The notes under the pieces were generated by a model. The model was not told the origin of the DNA and made no database searches. It was given only the letters and a program-made list of their open reading frames with translations. Positions 7,501 to 16,172 of a stretch of 30,263 bases of DNA are shown piece by piece. The DNA is from DATEJJ01 sp039649115 (GTDB taxonomy: Bacteria; Actinomycetota; Actinomycetes; Mycobacteriales; Micromonosporaceae): contig JBBWZQ010000276.1 of the NCBI GenBank assembly GCA_039649115.1, positions 1 to 30,263 of the forward strand. The letters run 5' to 3'. A program made the position numbers and the translations under genes. How positions within the stretch are numbered: position 1 is the first letter of the stretch; every line of letters begins with the position of its first letter.

Positions 7501-8385
7501 CTAACCGAGGGTCTTTTCGAACCAGTGGTGGGCGTAGGGCTCGTCGTTGAACGGCGCCACCTCGCGGTACCCGGTCGCGCGGTAGAGCCCGATCGCTTCG
7601 GTCAGGGTGCCGTTGGTCTCCAGCCGCAGGGTCCGCATGCCACGGGTCGCCGCCTGCGCCTCGACCTCGGTGAGCAGTCGCCGGCCCAGGCCCAGCCCGC
7701 GCACGGTGGGGGAGACCCACATCCGCTTGACCTCCGCGCTGCCGCCGTGGCGGAATTTGAGCGCGGCGCAGCCGACCGGTTCGGCGTGCAGCGTGGCGAC
7801 CAGCAGGAGGCCGGCCGGCGGGGTGAGCTCCTCGTCGTCGGCGGAGATGCTGCGGGCCGGATCGAAGCCGCCGTCGAACCGGTGGGCCAGCTCGGCGAGG
7901 TACGCCCGCACGCAGTGTCGCGCGTCCGGGTGCCGCGGGTCGACGATCGCGGTGTGCACCATGGACGCGACGAGCAGGCGCTCGACCTCCGCCATGGCCG
8001 CGACCAGCCGGTCGCGCTGGTGACCGCTGAGTGGCTGGAGGATCGAGCCGGCCAGCTCGTCGGCGCGCTGGTCGAGCTCGGCCCGCTCGGCGAGCCCGGC
8101 CGGGGTGAGCCGTGCCTGGCGCACCCGCCCGTCGGCGCCGTCCGTGTCGACCACGATCAGCCCGTCGGACTGCAGGACGCGCAGCAGCCGGCTCAGATAG
8201 CCGGAGTCCAGATCGAGCCGGGAGCGCAGGGACCGCACCTCGCTCCCTTCTGGACCGATCTCCCACAGCAGGCGCGCCTGTCCGAGCGGGCGGCTGCGGG
8301 CGAGAAAGGCGTCGTCAAGCGCGCCTACCCGTTGGGTGACGGTCCGGTTGAACCGCCGCACCCGATCGACCAGTGAGCCGTCCAT
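7501..8385 (-). CDS. MarR-type winged-helix regulator fused to a GNAT acetyltransferase domain
   Basis: 294 residues. Residues about 5-145 form a MarR winged helix (LLWEIGPEGSEVRSLRSRLDL...GYLSRLLRVLQSDGLI, then the wing with DGRVRQARLTPAG). Residues about 160-294 form a GNAT domain with the acetyl-CoA loop in VRGLGLGRRLL and the C-terminal strand ...LYRATGYREV. Such fusions are common in actinobacteria; they act as acetyltransferases and/or self-regulators, and substrates are mostly unknown. The ATG at 8385-8383 lies inside a perfect palindrome (8383-8408). On the minus strand TAAAGT sits six bases before the ATG, which would put the transcript start at the ATG itself (leaderless). It probably represses its own operon with the downstream DinB/DUF664 gene. 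Confidence 0.88.
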   Translation of the reverse strand: MDGSLVDRVRRFNRTVTQRVGALDDAFLARSRPLGQARLLWEIGPEGSEVRSLRSRLDLDSGYLSRLLRVLQSDGLIVVDTDGADGRVRQARLTPAGLAERAELDQRADELAGSILQPLSGHQRDRLVAAMAEVERLLVASMVHTAIVDPRHPDARHCVRAYLAELAHRFDGGFDPARSISADDEELTPPAGLLLVATLHAEPVGCAALKFRHGGSAEVKRMWVSPTVRGLGLGRRLLTEVEAQAATRGMRTLRLETNGTLTEAIGLYRATGYREVAPFNDEPYAHHWFEKTLG

Positions 8386-8408
8386 TCTCTGACTTTAGTC
8401 AGAGAATG
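8383..8408. promoter_or_regulatory. Perfect palindrome covering the MarR-GNAT start codon and -10 hexamer (candidate operator)
   Basis: CATTCTCTGAC at 8383-8393 and its exact reverse complement GTCAGAGAATG at 8398-8408, with a 4-base centre TTTA. MarR proteins bind palindromes of this size as dimers. The site contains the minus-strand start codon (CAT at 8383-8385) and the minus-strand -10 candidate TAAAGT (8397-8392), so a bound dimer would block transcription of the gene encoding the regulator. Confidence 0.75.
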
Positions 8409-8543
8409 GAAAGTGCACCAGTGCTACCGCGCCGGGCGCAACCAACCACCGACCGGGTGCGGGCGGGCCACGCGGTGCGCCGGCTCTCCGCTCAACGGCT
8501 CGCACCCTTGCCTGCCAGGCGCCACCGCGAGGTGGTCAGCCCG

Positions 8544-8549
8544 TACGCT
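8544..8549 (+). promoter_or_regulatory. -10 hexamer of a leaderless transcript for the methyltransferase gene
   Basis: TACGCT at 8544-8549, six bases, then GTG at 8556. With a start site about 7 bases after the hexamer, the mRNA would begin at the GTG codon. No convincing -35 element or ribosome binding site is visible. Confidence 0.5.
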
Positions 8550-8555
8550 GCGGGG

Positions 8556-9287
8556 GTGGAGCGAACGCACACCCGGCTGGGCGGGCCGCGCACCGGCGTC
8601 GTCTGGACGGCCCTGCGCGAAGAGGTCGACGGGCGCGATCGCCTGGTCGTCGTGGACGTGGGCGGCGGCACCGGTGGCTTCGCGGTGCCGCTGGCCGAGG
8701 CCGGCCACGGCGTCACCGTCGTGGACGCGAGCCCGGACGCGCTCGCCGCGCTGACCCGGCGCGCGGCCGAGGCGGGTGTCGCCGATCGGGTACGTGCCGT
8801 GCAGGGCGACGCCGACCGGCTCGCCGACCTGTTCCCGCCGGCCTGCGCCGACCTGGTCCTGTGCCACAGCGTGCTGGAGGTCGTCGACGATCCGGGCGGC
8901 GTGCTCGAGGCGCTCGCGGCGACCCTGCGTCCCGGCGGTGCGGCCAGCATCGTGGTCGCCAACCGGGCCGCCGCCGTGCTGGCGAGGGCCATGAACGGGC
9001 ACTTCGACGCGGCCGCCGCGCTGCTCGCCGACCCGGACGGGCGGCTGGGGCCCGGTGACAAGTTGCGGCGGCGGTTCGACGCGGCCAACGCCGCCGCGCT
9101 GGTGACCTCCGTCGGCCTCACCGTGGAGAAGATCCATGGGGTACGGGTGGCAGCCGACCTGGTACCCGGTGCTCTCGCCGACGCCGACCCGGACGCGGTA
9201 CTCGCCTTCGAGATCGCCGCCTCGGACCGGTCCCCGTACCGCGACATCGCCACCCAGCTGCACCTCTTCGCCCGCCGCCGGGCATGA
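8556..9287 (+). CDS. Class I SAM-dependent methyltransferase
   Basis: 243 residues from GTG 8556. SAM-binding motif I is clear at about residues 31-46 (VVVDVGGGTGGFAVPL), followed by the acidic residue at the end of strand 2 (VTVVD), motif II/III around CADLVLCHSVLEVVDDPGGVLEALAATLRPGG, and a UbiE/BioC-like fold. The substrate is unknown. I chose GTG 8556 because a -10 hexamer TACGCT lies six bases upstream, and because the in-frame sequence before it (ATG at 8406 or the frame from 8373) is Arg/Pro-rich and unlike the family. Its stop overlaps the start of the phosphodiesterase gene by four bases (ATGA, 9284-9287), so the two are co-translated. Confidence 0.85.
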   Translation: MERTHTRLGGPRTGVVWTALREEVDGRDRLVVVDVGGGTGGFAVPLAEAGHGVTVVDASPDALAALTRRAAEAGVADRVRAVQGDADRLADLFPPACADLVLCHSVLEVVDDPGGVLEALAATLRPGGAASIVVANRAAAVLARAMNGHFDAAAALLADPDGRLGPGDKLRRRFDAANAAALVTSVGLTVEKIHGVRVAADLVPGALADADPDAVLAFEIAASDRSPYRDIATQLHLFARRRA

Positions 9288-10438
9288 CGACCACCCCGGT
9301 ACCGCCCCGCTATGCCGAGGGGAGCCTGTCCGACCTGCTGCCCAGCGTGGTCTCGGTACTCGCCGGGGCACCCGAGGGTCCGGACCCGCTCGGCCTGGCA
9401 CCCGTGCTCGACGGGGTACGGCGGATCGCGGTCCTGCTGGTGGACGGCCTCGGGTACCACCTGCTGCCGGCCGTGGCGCAGGTGGCGCCGGTGGCCGCCG
9501 ACGTGCTCGCCGGCCGGCTCGGCACCCTCACCGCGTTGACCTGCGGGTTCCCCTCGACGACGCCGACGAGCCTGGTCAGCCTGGGCACCGGCGTCGCCCC
9601 CGGGGCGCACGGCATCCTCGGCTTCACCCTCAACGTCCCCGGCACGGAGCGGGTGCTCAACCACGTGGACTGGGCCGGCGACCCGGATCCGGCGCTGTGG
9701 CAGCCGGTACCGACACAGTTCGCCCGGGCCCGGGACGCCGGGGTCACGGTGACCGTGGTGAGCCGGCCCGAGTTCGCCGGCAGCGGGCTCACCGTCGCCG
9801 CGTACCGGGGCTCCCGGTACCAGGGCGCCGGGGACGTCGAGGCACTCGCCGGCCAGATGCTGGCGGCGCTGAAGGCGGACGCCCCGGCACTCGTCTACGG
9901 ATACCACCCGGCGCTGGACACGGCCGGACACCTCTCCGGCGTGGGCTCCGAGCCCTGGAAGGCCGCCGCCGCGGACGTGGACCGGCTGCTGCGGCTGCTC
10001 GTCGACGGGCTCCCCGGCGATGCCGCGCTGCTGGTCACCGCCGACCACGGCCAGCTCAACGTGCCCGCCGAGCACCGCTTCGACATCGACGCCGACGCCC
10101 GGCTGGCGGCCGGGGTGCGCGTGGTGGCCGGCGAGCCCCGGGTCCGGTACCTGCACACGGTGCCGGGCGCGGCCCCGGACGTGCTCGCCACCTGGCGCGA
10201 GGTGCTCGGGGACGCGGCCTGGGTGGCGGGGCGGGAGGAGGCGGTGGCCGCCGGCTGGTACGGCCCGGTGCCGCCGGCCCACCGCAACCGGATCGGGGAC
10301 GTGGTCGTGGCCTGCCGTGACACGTACGCGGTCCTGGCCACGGCCCACGAGTCGCCGGTGGTCGCGAAGCTGATCGGCTACCACGGCTCGTACACAGCGG
10401 CCGAGATGACCATCCCGCTGATCCTGATCCGGGGCTGA
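9284..10438 (+). CDS. Nucleotide pyrophosphatase/phosphodiesterase-family protein (alkaline phosphatase superfamily)
   Basis: 384 residues. Alkaline-phosphatase-fold metal sites are recognisable: D54 in AVLLVDGLGYHLL, the nucleophile region FPSTTPTSLVSLGTG (about residues 89-103), LDTAGHLSG with Asp and His ligands near residue 211, and VTADHG near residue 250. These agree with the type I phosphodiesterase/NPP family, which cleaves phosphodiester or pyrophosphate bonds; the natural substrate is not predictable. There is no signal peptide, so a cytoplasmic location is likely. It overlaps the methyltransferase gene by 4 bases. DNA polymerase IV follows after 38 bases but seems to have its own promoter. 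Confidence 0.87.
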   Translation: MTTTPVPPRYAEGSLSDLLPSVVSVLAGAPEGPDPLGLAPVLDGVRRIAVLLVDGLGYHLLPAVAQVAPVAADVLAGRLGTLTALTCGFPSTTPTSLVSLGTGVAPGAHGILGFTLNVPGTERVLNHVDWAGDPDPALWQPVPTQFARARDAGVTVTVVSRPEFAGSGLTVAAYRGSRYQGAGDVEALAGQMLAALKADAPALVYGYHPALDTAGHLSGVGSEPWKAAAADVDRLLRLLVDGLPGDAALLVTADHGQLNVPAEHRFDIDADARLAAGVRVVAGEPRVRYLHTVPGAAPDVLATWREVLGDAAWVAGREEAVAAGWYGPVPPAHRNRIGDVVVACRDTYAVLATAHESPVVAKLIGYHGSYTAAEMTIPLILIRG

Positions 10439-10464
10439 TCCTGGGAAGTGTCGGGGGTGGCACG

Positions 10465-10470
10465 TAGCCT
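10465..10470 (+). promoter_or_regulatory. -10 hexamer of a leaderless dinB transcript
   Basis: TAGCCT at 10465-10470, six bases, then GTG at 10477. This favours the GTG at 10477 over the in-frame GTG at 10471, which would lie upstream of the predicted transcript start. No LexA box is visible here, unlike at 363. Confidence 0.5.
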
Positions 10471-10476
10471 GTGCCC

Positions 10477-11790
10477 GTGGGGCGGAGCCAGGAGGTGCCG
10501 CGGGGCGGGACGCCCGGCTTCGGGCCGGACGCCGACGACAGCGGATCGTCGATCCTGCACGTCGACATGGACGCGTTCTACGCCTCGGTGGAGGTGCGCC
10601 GCCGGCCGGAGCTGCGCGGCAAGCCGGTGATCGTCGGCGGGATCGGGCCGCGCGGGGTGGTCAGCGCCGCCAGCTACGAGGCCCGGCGATACGGGGTGCA
10701 CAGCGCGATGCCCAGCGTCCGTGCGCGCCGGCTCTGCCCAGCGGCGATCTTCCTGCCCCCCGACTTCAGCGAGTACACGGCCGCCTCAAGGGCCGTCATG
10801 CGGATCTTCCAGGAGGTCACCCCGCTGGTCGAGCCGCTGTCCCTCGACGAGGCGTTCCTCGACGTGTCCGGGGCGCGCCGGCTGCTCGGGCGGCCGGCCG
10901 AGATCGCCGCGCTCATCCGCCGCCGGGTTGCCGGGGAGCAGTCGCTGACCTGCTCGGTCGGCGTCGCGCCGACCAAGTTCGTGGCCAAGCTGGCGTCGAC
11001 CCGGGCCAAGCCCGACGGCCTGGTGGTGGTACCCGCCGACCGGGTGCTCGACTACCTGCACCCGCTCCCGGTGGCCGCCCTGTGGGGCGTGGGCGAGCGC
11101 AGTGCGGAGGTGCTGCGCCGGCTCGGCCTCGCCACCGTGCGCGACCTGGCGCAGGCCCCGGTCGGGATGATCCGTGCGGCGCTCGGCGATGCCGCCGCGG
11201 CACACCTCCACGAGCTGGCCTGGGGTCGCGACCCGCGGACGGTGATCCCGGAGCACGTGGAGAAGTCCGTCGGTGCCGAGACCACGTTCGACACCGACGT
11301 CGAGGACCCCGAGTTCCTGCGGCGCACGCTGCTGGCGCTGGCCGGCAAGGTGGCGGCCCGGCTGCGCGCGGCCGACCAGGCCGGCCGCACCGTCACGATC
11401 AAGGTGCGGTCGGCCGACTTCCGCACGCTCAACCGGTCCCGCACGCTGCCGGCCGCGACGGATGTGACACGGGAGATTTTCGAGACCGCCTGGGCACTCT
11501 ACGAGGCCCTGCGGCCGGGGGACCGGATCCGGCTGATCGGGGTACGGGTGGAGGGGCTCAGCGTGGCGGGTGGCGCGCCGCGGCAGCTCGCCCTCGGCGA
11601 CCGGGAGCGCGGCTGGCGGGAGGCGGACCAGGCGGCCGACGCCGCGGCAGCCCGCTTCGGAGCCGGCGCCGTACGGCCGGCGAGCCTGCTGAGCGGCGCA
11701 CCGCGGGTGGGCGAACCAGAATGGTCGGGTATGGCCGGATCTCCTCCGGCGGGACGGACCTTGCCGTCCGAGGAAAATCACGACGCCTGA
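10477..11790 (+). CDS. dinB: DNA polymerase IV (Y-family translesion polymerase)
   Basis: 437 residues from GTG 10477. Active-site acids are intact: D30 and D32 in HVDMDAFYASVE, and D124/E125 in SLDEAFLD. The thumb helix-hairpin-helix (LWGVGERSAEVLRRLGLATVRDLAQAP) and the little finger (TIKVRSADFRTLNRSRTLP) follow. The N-terminal extension of about 24 residues and a Pro/Gly-rich C-terminal tail of about 40 residues are outside the core. The enzyme copies past lesions and misaligned primers, usually through a clamp contact. The promoter looks leaderless with no LexA box, so it may not be SOS-induced, in contrast to dnaE2. It is a different gene family from the DinB/DUF664 gene at 6962. Confidence 0.95.
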   Translation: MGRSQEVPRGGTPGFGPDADDSGSSILHVDMDAFYASVEVRRRPELRGKPVIVGGIGPRGVVSAASYEARRYGVHSAMPSVRARRLCPAAIFLPPDFSEYTAASRAVMRIFQEVTPLVEPLSLDEAFLDVSGARRLLGRPAEIAALIRRRVAGEQSLTCSVGVAPTKFVAKLASTRAKPDGLVVVPADRVLDYLHPLPVAALWGVGERSAEVLRRLGLATVRDLAQAPVGMIRAALGDAAAAHLHELAWGRDPRTVIPEHVEKSVGAETTFDTDVEDPEFLRRTLLALAGKVAARLRAADQAGRTVTIKVRSADFRTLNRSRTLPAATDVTREIFETAWALYEALRPGDRIRLIGVRVEGLSVAGGAPRQLALGDRERGWREADQAADAAAARFGAGAVRPASLLSGAPRVGEPEWSGMAGSPPAGRTLPSEENHDA

Positions 11791-11802
11791 CAGACGTCCC
11801 GC

Positions 11803-11831
11803 TTTCCGACATGCGTACCCCCTCGTAGACT
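11803..11831 (+). promoter_or_regulatory. Candidate promoter of the DUF3040 gene
   Basis: TTTCCG at 11803-11808 and TAGACT at 11826-11831 with a 17-base spacer. The predicted start lies near 11838, giving a leader of about 70 nt. The -10 is good and the -35 is poor. Confidence 0.4.
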
Positions 11832-11907
11832 TGCTAGGAAGCAGCCACCTGGCTGTCACGGTCTGTCGACCCATCCTGGATCGACTTGACGACCGGGGAG
11901 GAGTGCC

Positions 11908-12285
11908 GTGCCGCTGTCCGAACACGAGCAGCGGCTGTTCGAGCAGATCGAGCGGTCGCTTGCCGAGGACCCCAAGTTCGCCTCGGCTGTGCGCGCCACC
12001 GACCCGCGCTTCCACGCCCGACGTCGGCTGATCGTCGCCGCCGCTCTCGTCGTAGCAGGTCTGGCGCTGGTTGTCTTCGGCGTGAGCAGAGGCGTCGTGC
12101 TGAGCGTGGCCGGGTTCGTGGTCATGCTCGGTGCCGCGGCCTTCGGCCTGAGTTCGCTGCGCCGTGCCCACGGCGTCGAGCTCCGCGCCGTCGACGGCAC
12201 GGCCAGCCGGTCCACCCGCCGGCGCAGTTCGCTGATCGACCGGCTGGAGGAGCGCTGGCGGCAGCGCCCGGAGGACAGTCGCTAA
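11908..12285 (+). CDS. DUF3040 small membrane protein
   Basis: 125 residues starting MPLSEHEQRLFEQIERSLAEDPKFA, the hallmark of DUF3040. Two membrane helices (about 41-59 and 63-83) follow the cytoplasmic N-terminal helix, and a basic tail (STRRRSSLIDRLEERWRQR) ends the protein. Start GTG 11908 has GGGGAGGAG about 6 bases upstream. The function is unknown; the family is restricted to actinobacteria and is commonly found near dinB and the dcw genes, as here. The gene is convergent with the transglutaminase gene; a strong hairpin lies between them. Confidence 0.9.
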   Translation: MPLSEHEQRLFEQIERSLAEDPKFASAVRATDPRFHARRRLIVAAALVVAGLALVVFGVSRGVVLSVAGFVVMLGAAAFGLSSLRRAHGVELRAVDGTASRSTRRRSSLIDRLEERWRQRPEDSR

Positions 12286-12339
12286 GGCGGCTCCCGCCGG
12301 GCCTCGCGCCGCCGGCGGTCGCTGTCCAGAACAAACGCC

Positions 12340-12372
12340 CGTGGGGCCGAGCCGGAAGGCTCAGGCCCCACG
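12340..12372. terminator. Bidirectional hairpin terminator between DUF3040 and the transglutaminase operon
   Basis: CGTGGGGCC at 12340-12348 pairs with GGCCCCACG at 12364-12372; inside, GAGCC (12349-12353) pairs with GGCTC (12358-12362) around a GGAA tetraloop, leaving a single bulged A. That is a 14-bp stem between two convergent genes. No T-run follows, which is common for terminators in high-GC actinobacteria. Confidence 0.7.
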
Positions 12373-12394
12373 ATCGTATTCGATGGTTGCGGGT

Positions 12395-14863
12395 TCACCG
12401 CCCGGAGCGGCCGGGCACCAGGCGGCGCGGCGAGATCGACCGCATCAGGCCGTCGCGCCGGCGGCTGCCGGCCGTCACCGCCGAGATGAAGGCCTCGCCC
12501 GTCCGGTACCGCCAGCGCCGCAGCACCGAGGGCGGCAGCAGCAGCGCGCGGAGCCGGGTACGCCGGGTGACGTACCGGGCGATCGCCCGGCGGACGTCCC
12601 GTACGGCCGCACCCAGCCGCACCTCACCGAGCGGCGACCTGGCGTACCGGGCACGCTCCTCGGCCCGGCCCAGCAGTCGGGCTGCGTCACCGGCGGCCGC
12701 GGTCAGGCGTAGCTGCTTGACGAGGCGATCCGCCGTCACGCGCGGGGTCTCCGCCTGGTCGACCGGGATGTCGTAGTCGATCAGCGTGTCGATCAGCTCG
12801 TCCCAGGCCGCGTGCGCCTGGCGCCGGGCCGCGGCACCGTCCACCAAGGCATCCGGTACCACCCGCATCTCGCCCGGGACGGCACCTGTCCCGACACTGA
12901 CCGCGGGCGCTGCCCGGCGGCGGCTCATACTGCGCCGGCGGCGCAGCACGGCCCGGCGCAACGCCGGCTGTATCAGCAGCAACAGCAGCACTCCGAAGCC
13001 GCCGAGCAGCCATAGCGGCCACGTCGGCGCCGGCTGCACGGCCGCACCGCTGGTGTCGTTGGCCCCGTCCGCGGTGTTGCGGGGGTTGGTCGGGCCGCCC
13101 GGGCCGGCGCTGCTGGTGGAGTTCGGCAGCACGGGTCCCGGGTCCTGCTGGTTGACGTTGCCGTTGCGGTCGACGTCAGGCGCCCAGGGGGTGCTCACCG
13201 GTCCGGAGAGGCCGACGCTCGGCGTGGCGTCGAAGGGGATCCAGCCGTACTGCTCGAAGTAGACCTCGGTCCAGGCGTGCAGGTTCTGGTTGGTCAGCGT
13301 GTACGTGTTGCCGTTGCGCCCCTGGCCGCGGGTGAAGCCGAACGCGACCCGGGCCGGGTATCCGGCCTGCCGGACCAGCCAGGCCAGCGCCGCCGCGTAC
13401 TGCTCGCAGTACCCCGTCTTGTTGGTGAGGAAGTCGACGATCTCGCTGCCGCTGGTACCCGTCTTCGTGGTCACCGCGTACGAGAAGTTGTTCTTCACGG
13501 AGAAGTACTCGTACAGCGTCCGTACCACGTCGTACTGGTTGGTCTTCCCGGCGGTCAGCCTGGTGACCAGGTTCTTCACGTAGTCCACCCCCGGCGGGAC
13601 GCGGGTGAACTGCTGCATGATCGGGTTGGCCGGGGACAGTGGCGGCGCGCTGCGCAGCGCCTCGGTCGAGTACTGGGTCCGCACGTAGTCGAACCGGTAG
13701 CTCTTCACCTTGGTCGACGTGGAGCGGGTGGAGTAGACCAGCTGGCCGGACTGGTCGTAGAGCCAGTTGCGGTCCATCTTGGACATTGCCTTGAGCTGGG
13801 TGTAGATCGGCAGGTACCCCATGTCGAAGGAGACGATGCGGATGCTCGCCGAGTAGCTGGCCTGGCTGACCCCGGGCAGGTCGAGGACCGGGTCGGGCAC
13901 TCCGTTGGCCACGGCGCGACCGGCGGCCGGGCTGCGGGTGTGGAATCCGGACGTGGTGAGCTGGTCGGCCAACCCGAACCGCAGGTAATACGGCGATGGA
14001 TCGTTGGTGGTCACCTTGATCATGTCGATCGACCTGTTCTGGTTCAGGTGCCCCGACAGGAGCGAGAACAGGTTGACCGACCCGCCCGGCCGGCCGGAGC
14101 CGGTACCGATGCCGCTGCCGTCCCCGACCGTCCCGAACCGGTCGAGCAGGCCGCTGGTCATACCGGGCACGGCCAGCGGTACCGCGATGGCCAGCACCAC
14201 CCCGACCACCGCGAGGCGCCGCCCGGCGGCGGCCAGCGGCGACGGCTCCCACAGGTCGACGTCGCGCCCGTCGCCGGTGAAGCGCCGGCCGAACCGGCGC
14301 ACCCGGTCGACATTGTCGCTGGCCAGCAACCACAGGAAACCGGTGGCACCGATGACGAAGGGGATGAACGAGACGCTGTCCTCGTGCACGATGACCGGGA
14401 TCGAGTAGAGCGGGAGCATCGGCATGCCGGCGAGGGCCGGCTGGCGCAGCCCGACCGCGAACAGGTCCACCAGGATGGCCACGCTGCCCACGCCCAGCGT
14501 GATGAGGAACAGCAACCCGTCCCGGTCGGGTACGGGGATGCCGAGGTTGCGGATGTCGCTGGTGGCCTGGGTCATCAGGTCGCCGAAGTGCCGCAGGGTG
14601 GCGCCGGTCGGGATCAGCCCGGCGAACGCGTGGCTGCCGAACAGCAGGGTGATGAGCATGGTCAGCGCGGCGACCATCGCCAGTCCCTGCGCCCAGACCG
14701 GTGCCCGCAGCGACCGGGCGAGCAGCGCGCTGCCGCACACCGCGACGACCGCGAGCAGGCAGTCGATCAGCCAGGTCCAGCTCTGGAAGATGGTGGCCAT
14801 CGGCGCGGTGGCCAGCAGCGTCGCCGCCGCCGCGACGAGCGTGACGTGCCGGCGCTGGTTCAT
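12395..14863 (-). CDS. Membrane-bound transglutaminase-like protein (DUF3488/TgpA-type)
   Basis: 822 residues. The N-terminal 220 residues hold about six membrane helices (DUF3488), followed by an extracytoplasmic region with the transglutaminase-like core: C486 in GYCEQYAAALAWLVRQAGYPARVAFGF, H529 in NLHAWTEVYFEQYGWIPFD and D545, a complete Cys-His-Asp triad. A Pro/Gly/Asn-rich linker, a further membrane helix (about 615-635, WPLWLLGGFGVLLLLL) and a basic cytoplasmic domain (DUF4129-like) end the protein. The start ATG overlaps the stop of the DUF58 gene by 4 bases. With MoxR and DUF58 it forms the common MoxR-DUF58-transglutaminase operon, thought to handle maturation or assembly of envelope proteins; the actual substrate is unknown. 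Confidence 0.9.
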   Translation of the reverse strand: MNQRRHVTLVAAAATLLATAPMATIFQSWTWLIDCLLAVVAVCGSALLARSLRAPVWAQGLAMVAALTMLITLLFGSHAFAGLIPTGATLRHFGDLMTQATSDIRNLGIPVPDRDGLLFLITLGVGSVAILVDLFAVGLRQPALAGMPMLPLYSIPVIVHEDSVSFIPFVIGATGFLWLLASDNVDRVRRFGRRFTGDGRDVDLWEPSPLAAAGRRLAVVGVVLAIAVPLAVPGMTSGLLDRFGTVGDGSGIGTGSGRPGGSVNLFSLLSGHLNQNRSIDMIKVTTNDPSPYYLRFGLADQLTTSGFHTRSPAAGRAVANGVPDPVLDLPGVSQASYSASIRIVSFDMGYLPIYTQLKAMSKMDRNWLYDQSGQLVYSTRSTSTKVKSYRFDYVRTQYSTEALRSAPPLSPANPIMQQFTRVPPGVDYVKNLVTRLTAGKTNQYDVVRTLYEYFSVKNNFSYAVTTKTGTSGSEIVDFLTNKTGYCEQYAAALAWLVRQAGYPARVAFGFTRGQGRNGNTYTLTNQNLHAWTEVYFEQYGWIPFDATPSVGLSGPVSTPWAPDVDRNGNVNQQDPGPVLPNSTSSAGPGGPTNPRNTADGANDTSGAAVQPAPTWPLWLLGGFGVLLLLLIQPALRRAVLRRRRSMSRRRAAPAVSVGTGAVPGEMRVVPDALVDGAAARRQAHAAWDELIDTLIDYDIPVDQAETPRVTADRLVKQLRLTAAAGDAARLLGRAEERARYARSPLGEVRLGAAVRDVRRAIARYVTRRTRLRALLLPPSVLRRWRYRTGEAFISAVTAGSRRRDGLMRSISPRRLVPGRSGR

Positions 14864-16170
14864 CGCTGGCTCCCCGTGGTGTTCGTGGTGACCGTCTCGG
14901 CCATGGCGGCGCGCCAGGCGAAGCCCTGGGAGCCGCGGGCCAGTTGAGGCCAGAGCGCCGGCAGCTTGTCGCCGTGCGACACGCCCACCACCCGCCAGCC
15001 CGAGCGCATCAGCGCGAGGGCCGCGGTCGCGTGTGCCCGGTCGGCCTCCTCGCGGGCGGTGGTCGACAGGTTGAGCCAGGTCGTGCTGTCCACGAGCAGC
15101 GCCACGCAGGTGGCGTTGGCCGCGCGCAGCGCGCTGAGCAGCTCCGCCTCGGGCAGGGTCAGCAGGCCGAACACCGCGATCATGAGTCCGCTGTCGGCGC
15201 GGTGCCGCACCCGCTCCACCATGGTGGCGACGTCGCCCTGCCGCTGCGGCTTGACCTCCGCCAGGTAGTCGAGGATGGCGCCGTCGCCCTCGGACTCGGT
15301 GGCTTCGATGTCGGTACTCCCGTCACCGGCCAGGCGCAGCTTGTACCCGTTGTGCCGCAGGTGGCTCGCGGCACTGGCGATCGCCGACACCGCCCACTCG
15401 AAGCTGGCCGTCGGCCCCTCGCCCCGGTGCGCGTCGGCGCGGGTGTCGAGGACCAGGGTGGCCCGGCTGTCCCAGGGCTGCTCCTCGCGCCGGACCATCA
15501 GCTCGCCCACCCGGGCCGTCGAGCGCCAGTGCACCCGCCGCAGGTCGTCGCCGTGCCGGTACTCGCGGGTGGCCGCGTCGTCCTCGCCGTGTACCGCGAC
15601 CGAACGGGCCCGCGAGTCCCCGGTGCCGGAGTACTCGCCGGTCAGCCGCAGCGTCGGCAGCGCCACCACCTGCGGGATGACCGTCAGGTGGTCGACGGAG
15701 GGGAAGGCGCGGTTCAGCTCGCACAGGCCGAACGGATCGGTCAGGCGTACCACCAGCGGGCCGACCTCGTACCGGCCGCGCACCTCCGCGCGCACCGTGT
15801 AGGCCACCGAACTGGCCTGGTGCCGGCCCAGCCGCTCCAGCACCAGCCGGGGCCGGCTGCCCAGCGCGTAGGGCAGGCGGTCCTCGAGCAGCAGGGTGCC
15901 GGTGGGCAGTCCGGAGAGGTTCTGCAGCCGCAGGATCACCCGGGCGCTGGCCCCCACCGGTGTCCGGTGCGGCTCCAGCGTCCGGCCGCAGGCCAGCTTG
16001 TACCGGGTCCGGCCGACGTACCAGGCGGCCAGGGCGGGCAGCGCACCGAGCAGGATGGCCAGGCGCAGCAGGTCCTTCTCGCCGAGGACGACCGCGACCA
16101 GTGCGACCGCCACGGCGGCGGCCAGGAACGACTTGCCGCGCGTGGTCAGCCCGCGCAGCCCTTCACGCAC
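14860..16170 (-). CDS. DUF58-domain protein
   Basis: 436 residues from GTG 16170. Two N-terminal membrane helices (about 12-30 and 36-52) are followed by a beta-rich segment and the DUF58 signature EYRHGDDLRRVHWRSTAR (about residues 203-220), then a von Willebrand A-like fold (SRATLVLDTRAD...). DUF58 proteins partner with MoxR AAA ATPases. The gene starts 2 bases after the moxR stop and overlaps the transglutaminase gene by 4 bases, so translational coupling across the operon is likely. I see no defects. Confidence 0.9.
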   Translation of the reverse strand: MREGLRGLTTRGKSFLAAAVAVALVAVVLGEKDLLRLAILLGALPALAAWYVGRTRYKLACGRTLEPHRTPVGASARVILRLQNLSGLPTGTLLLEDRLPYALGSRPRLVLERLGRHQASSVAYTVRAEVRGRYEVGPLVVRLTDPFGLCELNRAFPSVDHLTVIPQVVALPTLRLTGEYSGTGDSRARSVAVHGEDDAATREYRHGDDLRRVHWRSTARVGELMVRREEQPWDSRATLVLDTRADAHRGEGPTASFEWAVSAIASAASHLRHNGYKLRLAGDGSTDIEATESEGDGAILDYLAEVKPQRQGDVATMVERVRHRADSGLMIAVFGLLTLPEAELLSALRAANATCVALLVDSTTWLNLSTTAREEADRAHATAALALMRSGWRVVGVSHGDKLPALWPQLARGSQGFAWRAAMAETVTTNTTGSQR

Positions 16171-16172
16171 GG

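Noticed and set aside
8406..8555. Earlier start for the methyltransferase (ATG 8406 inside the palindrome)
   Set aside because: The added 50 residues are Arg/Pro-rich and unlike the family; GTG 8556 has a well-placed -10 and matches the expected N-terminus.
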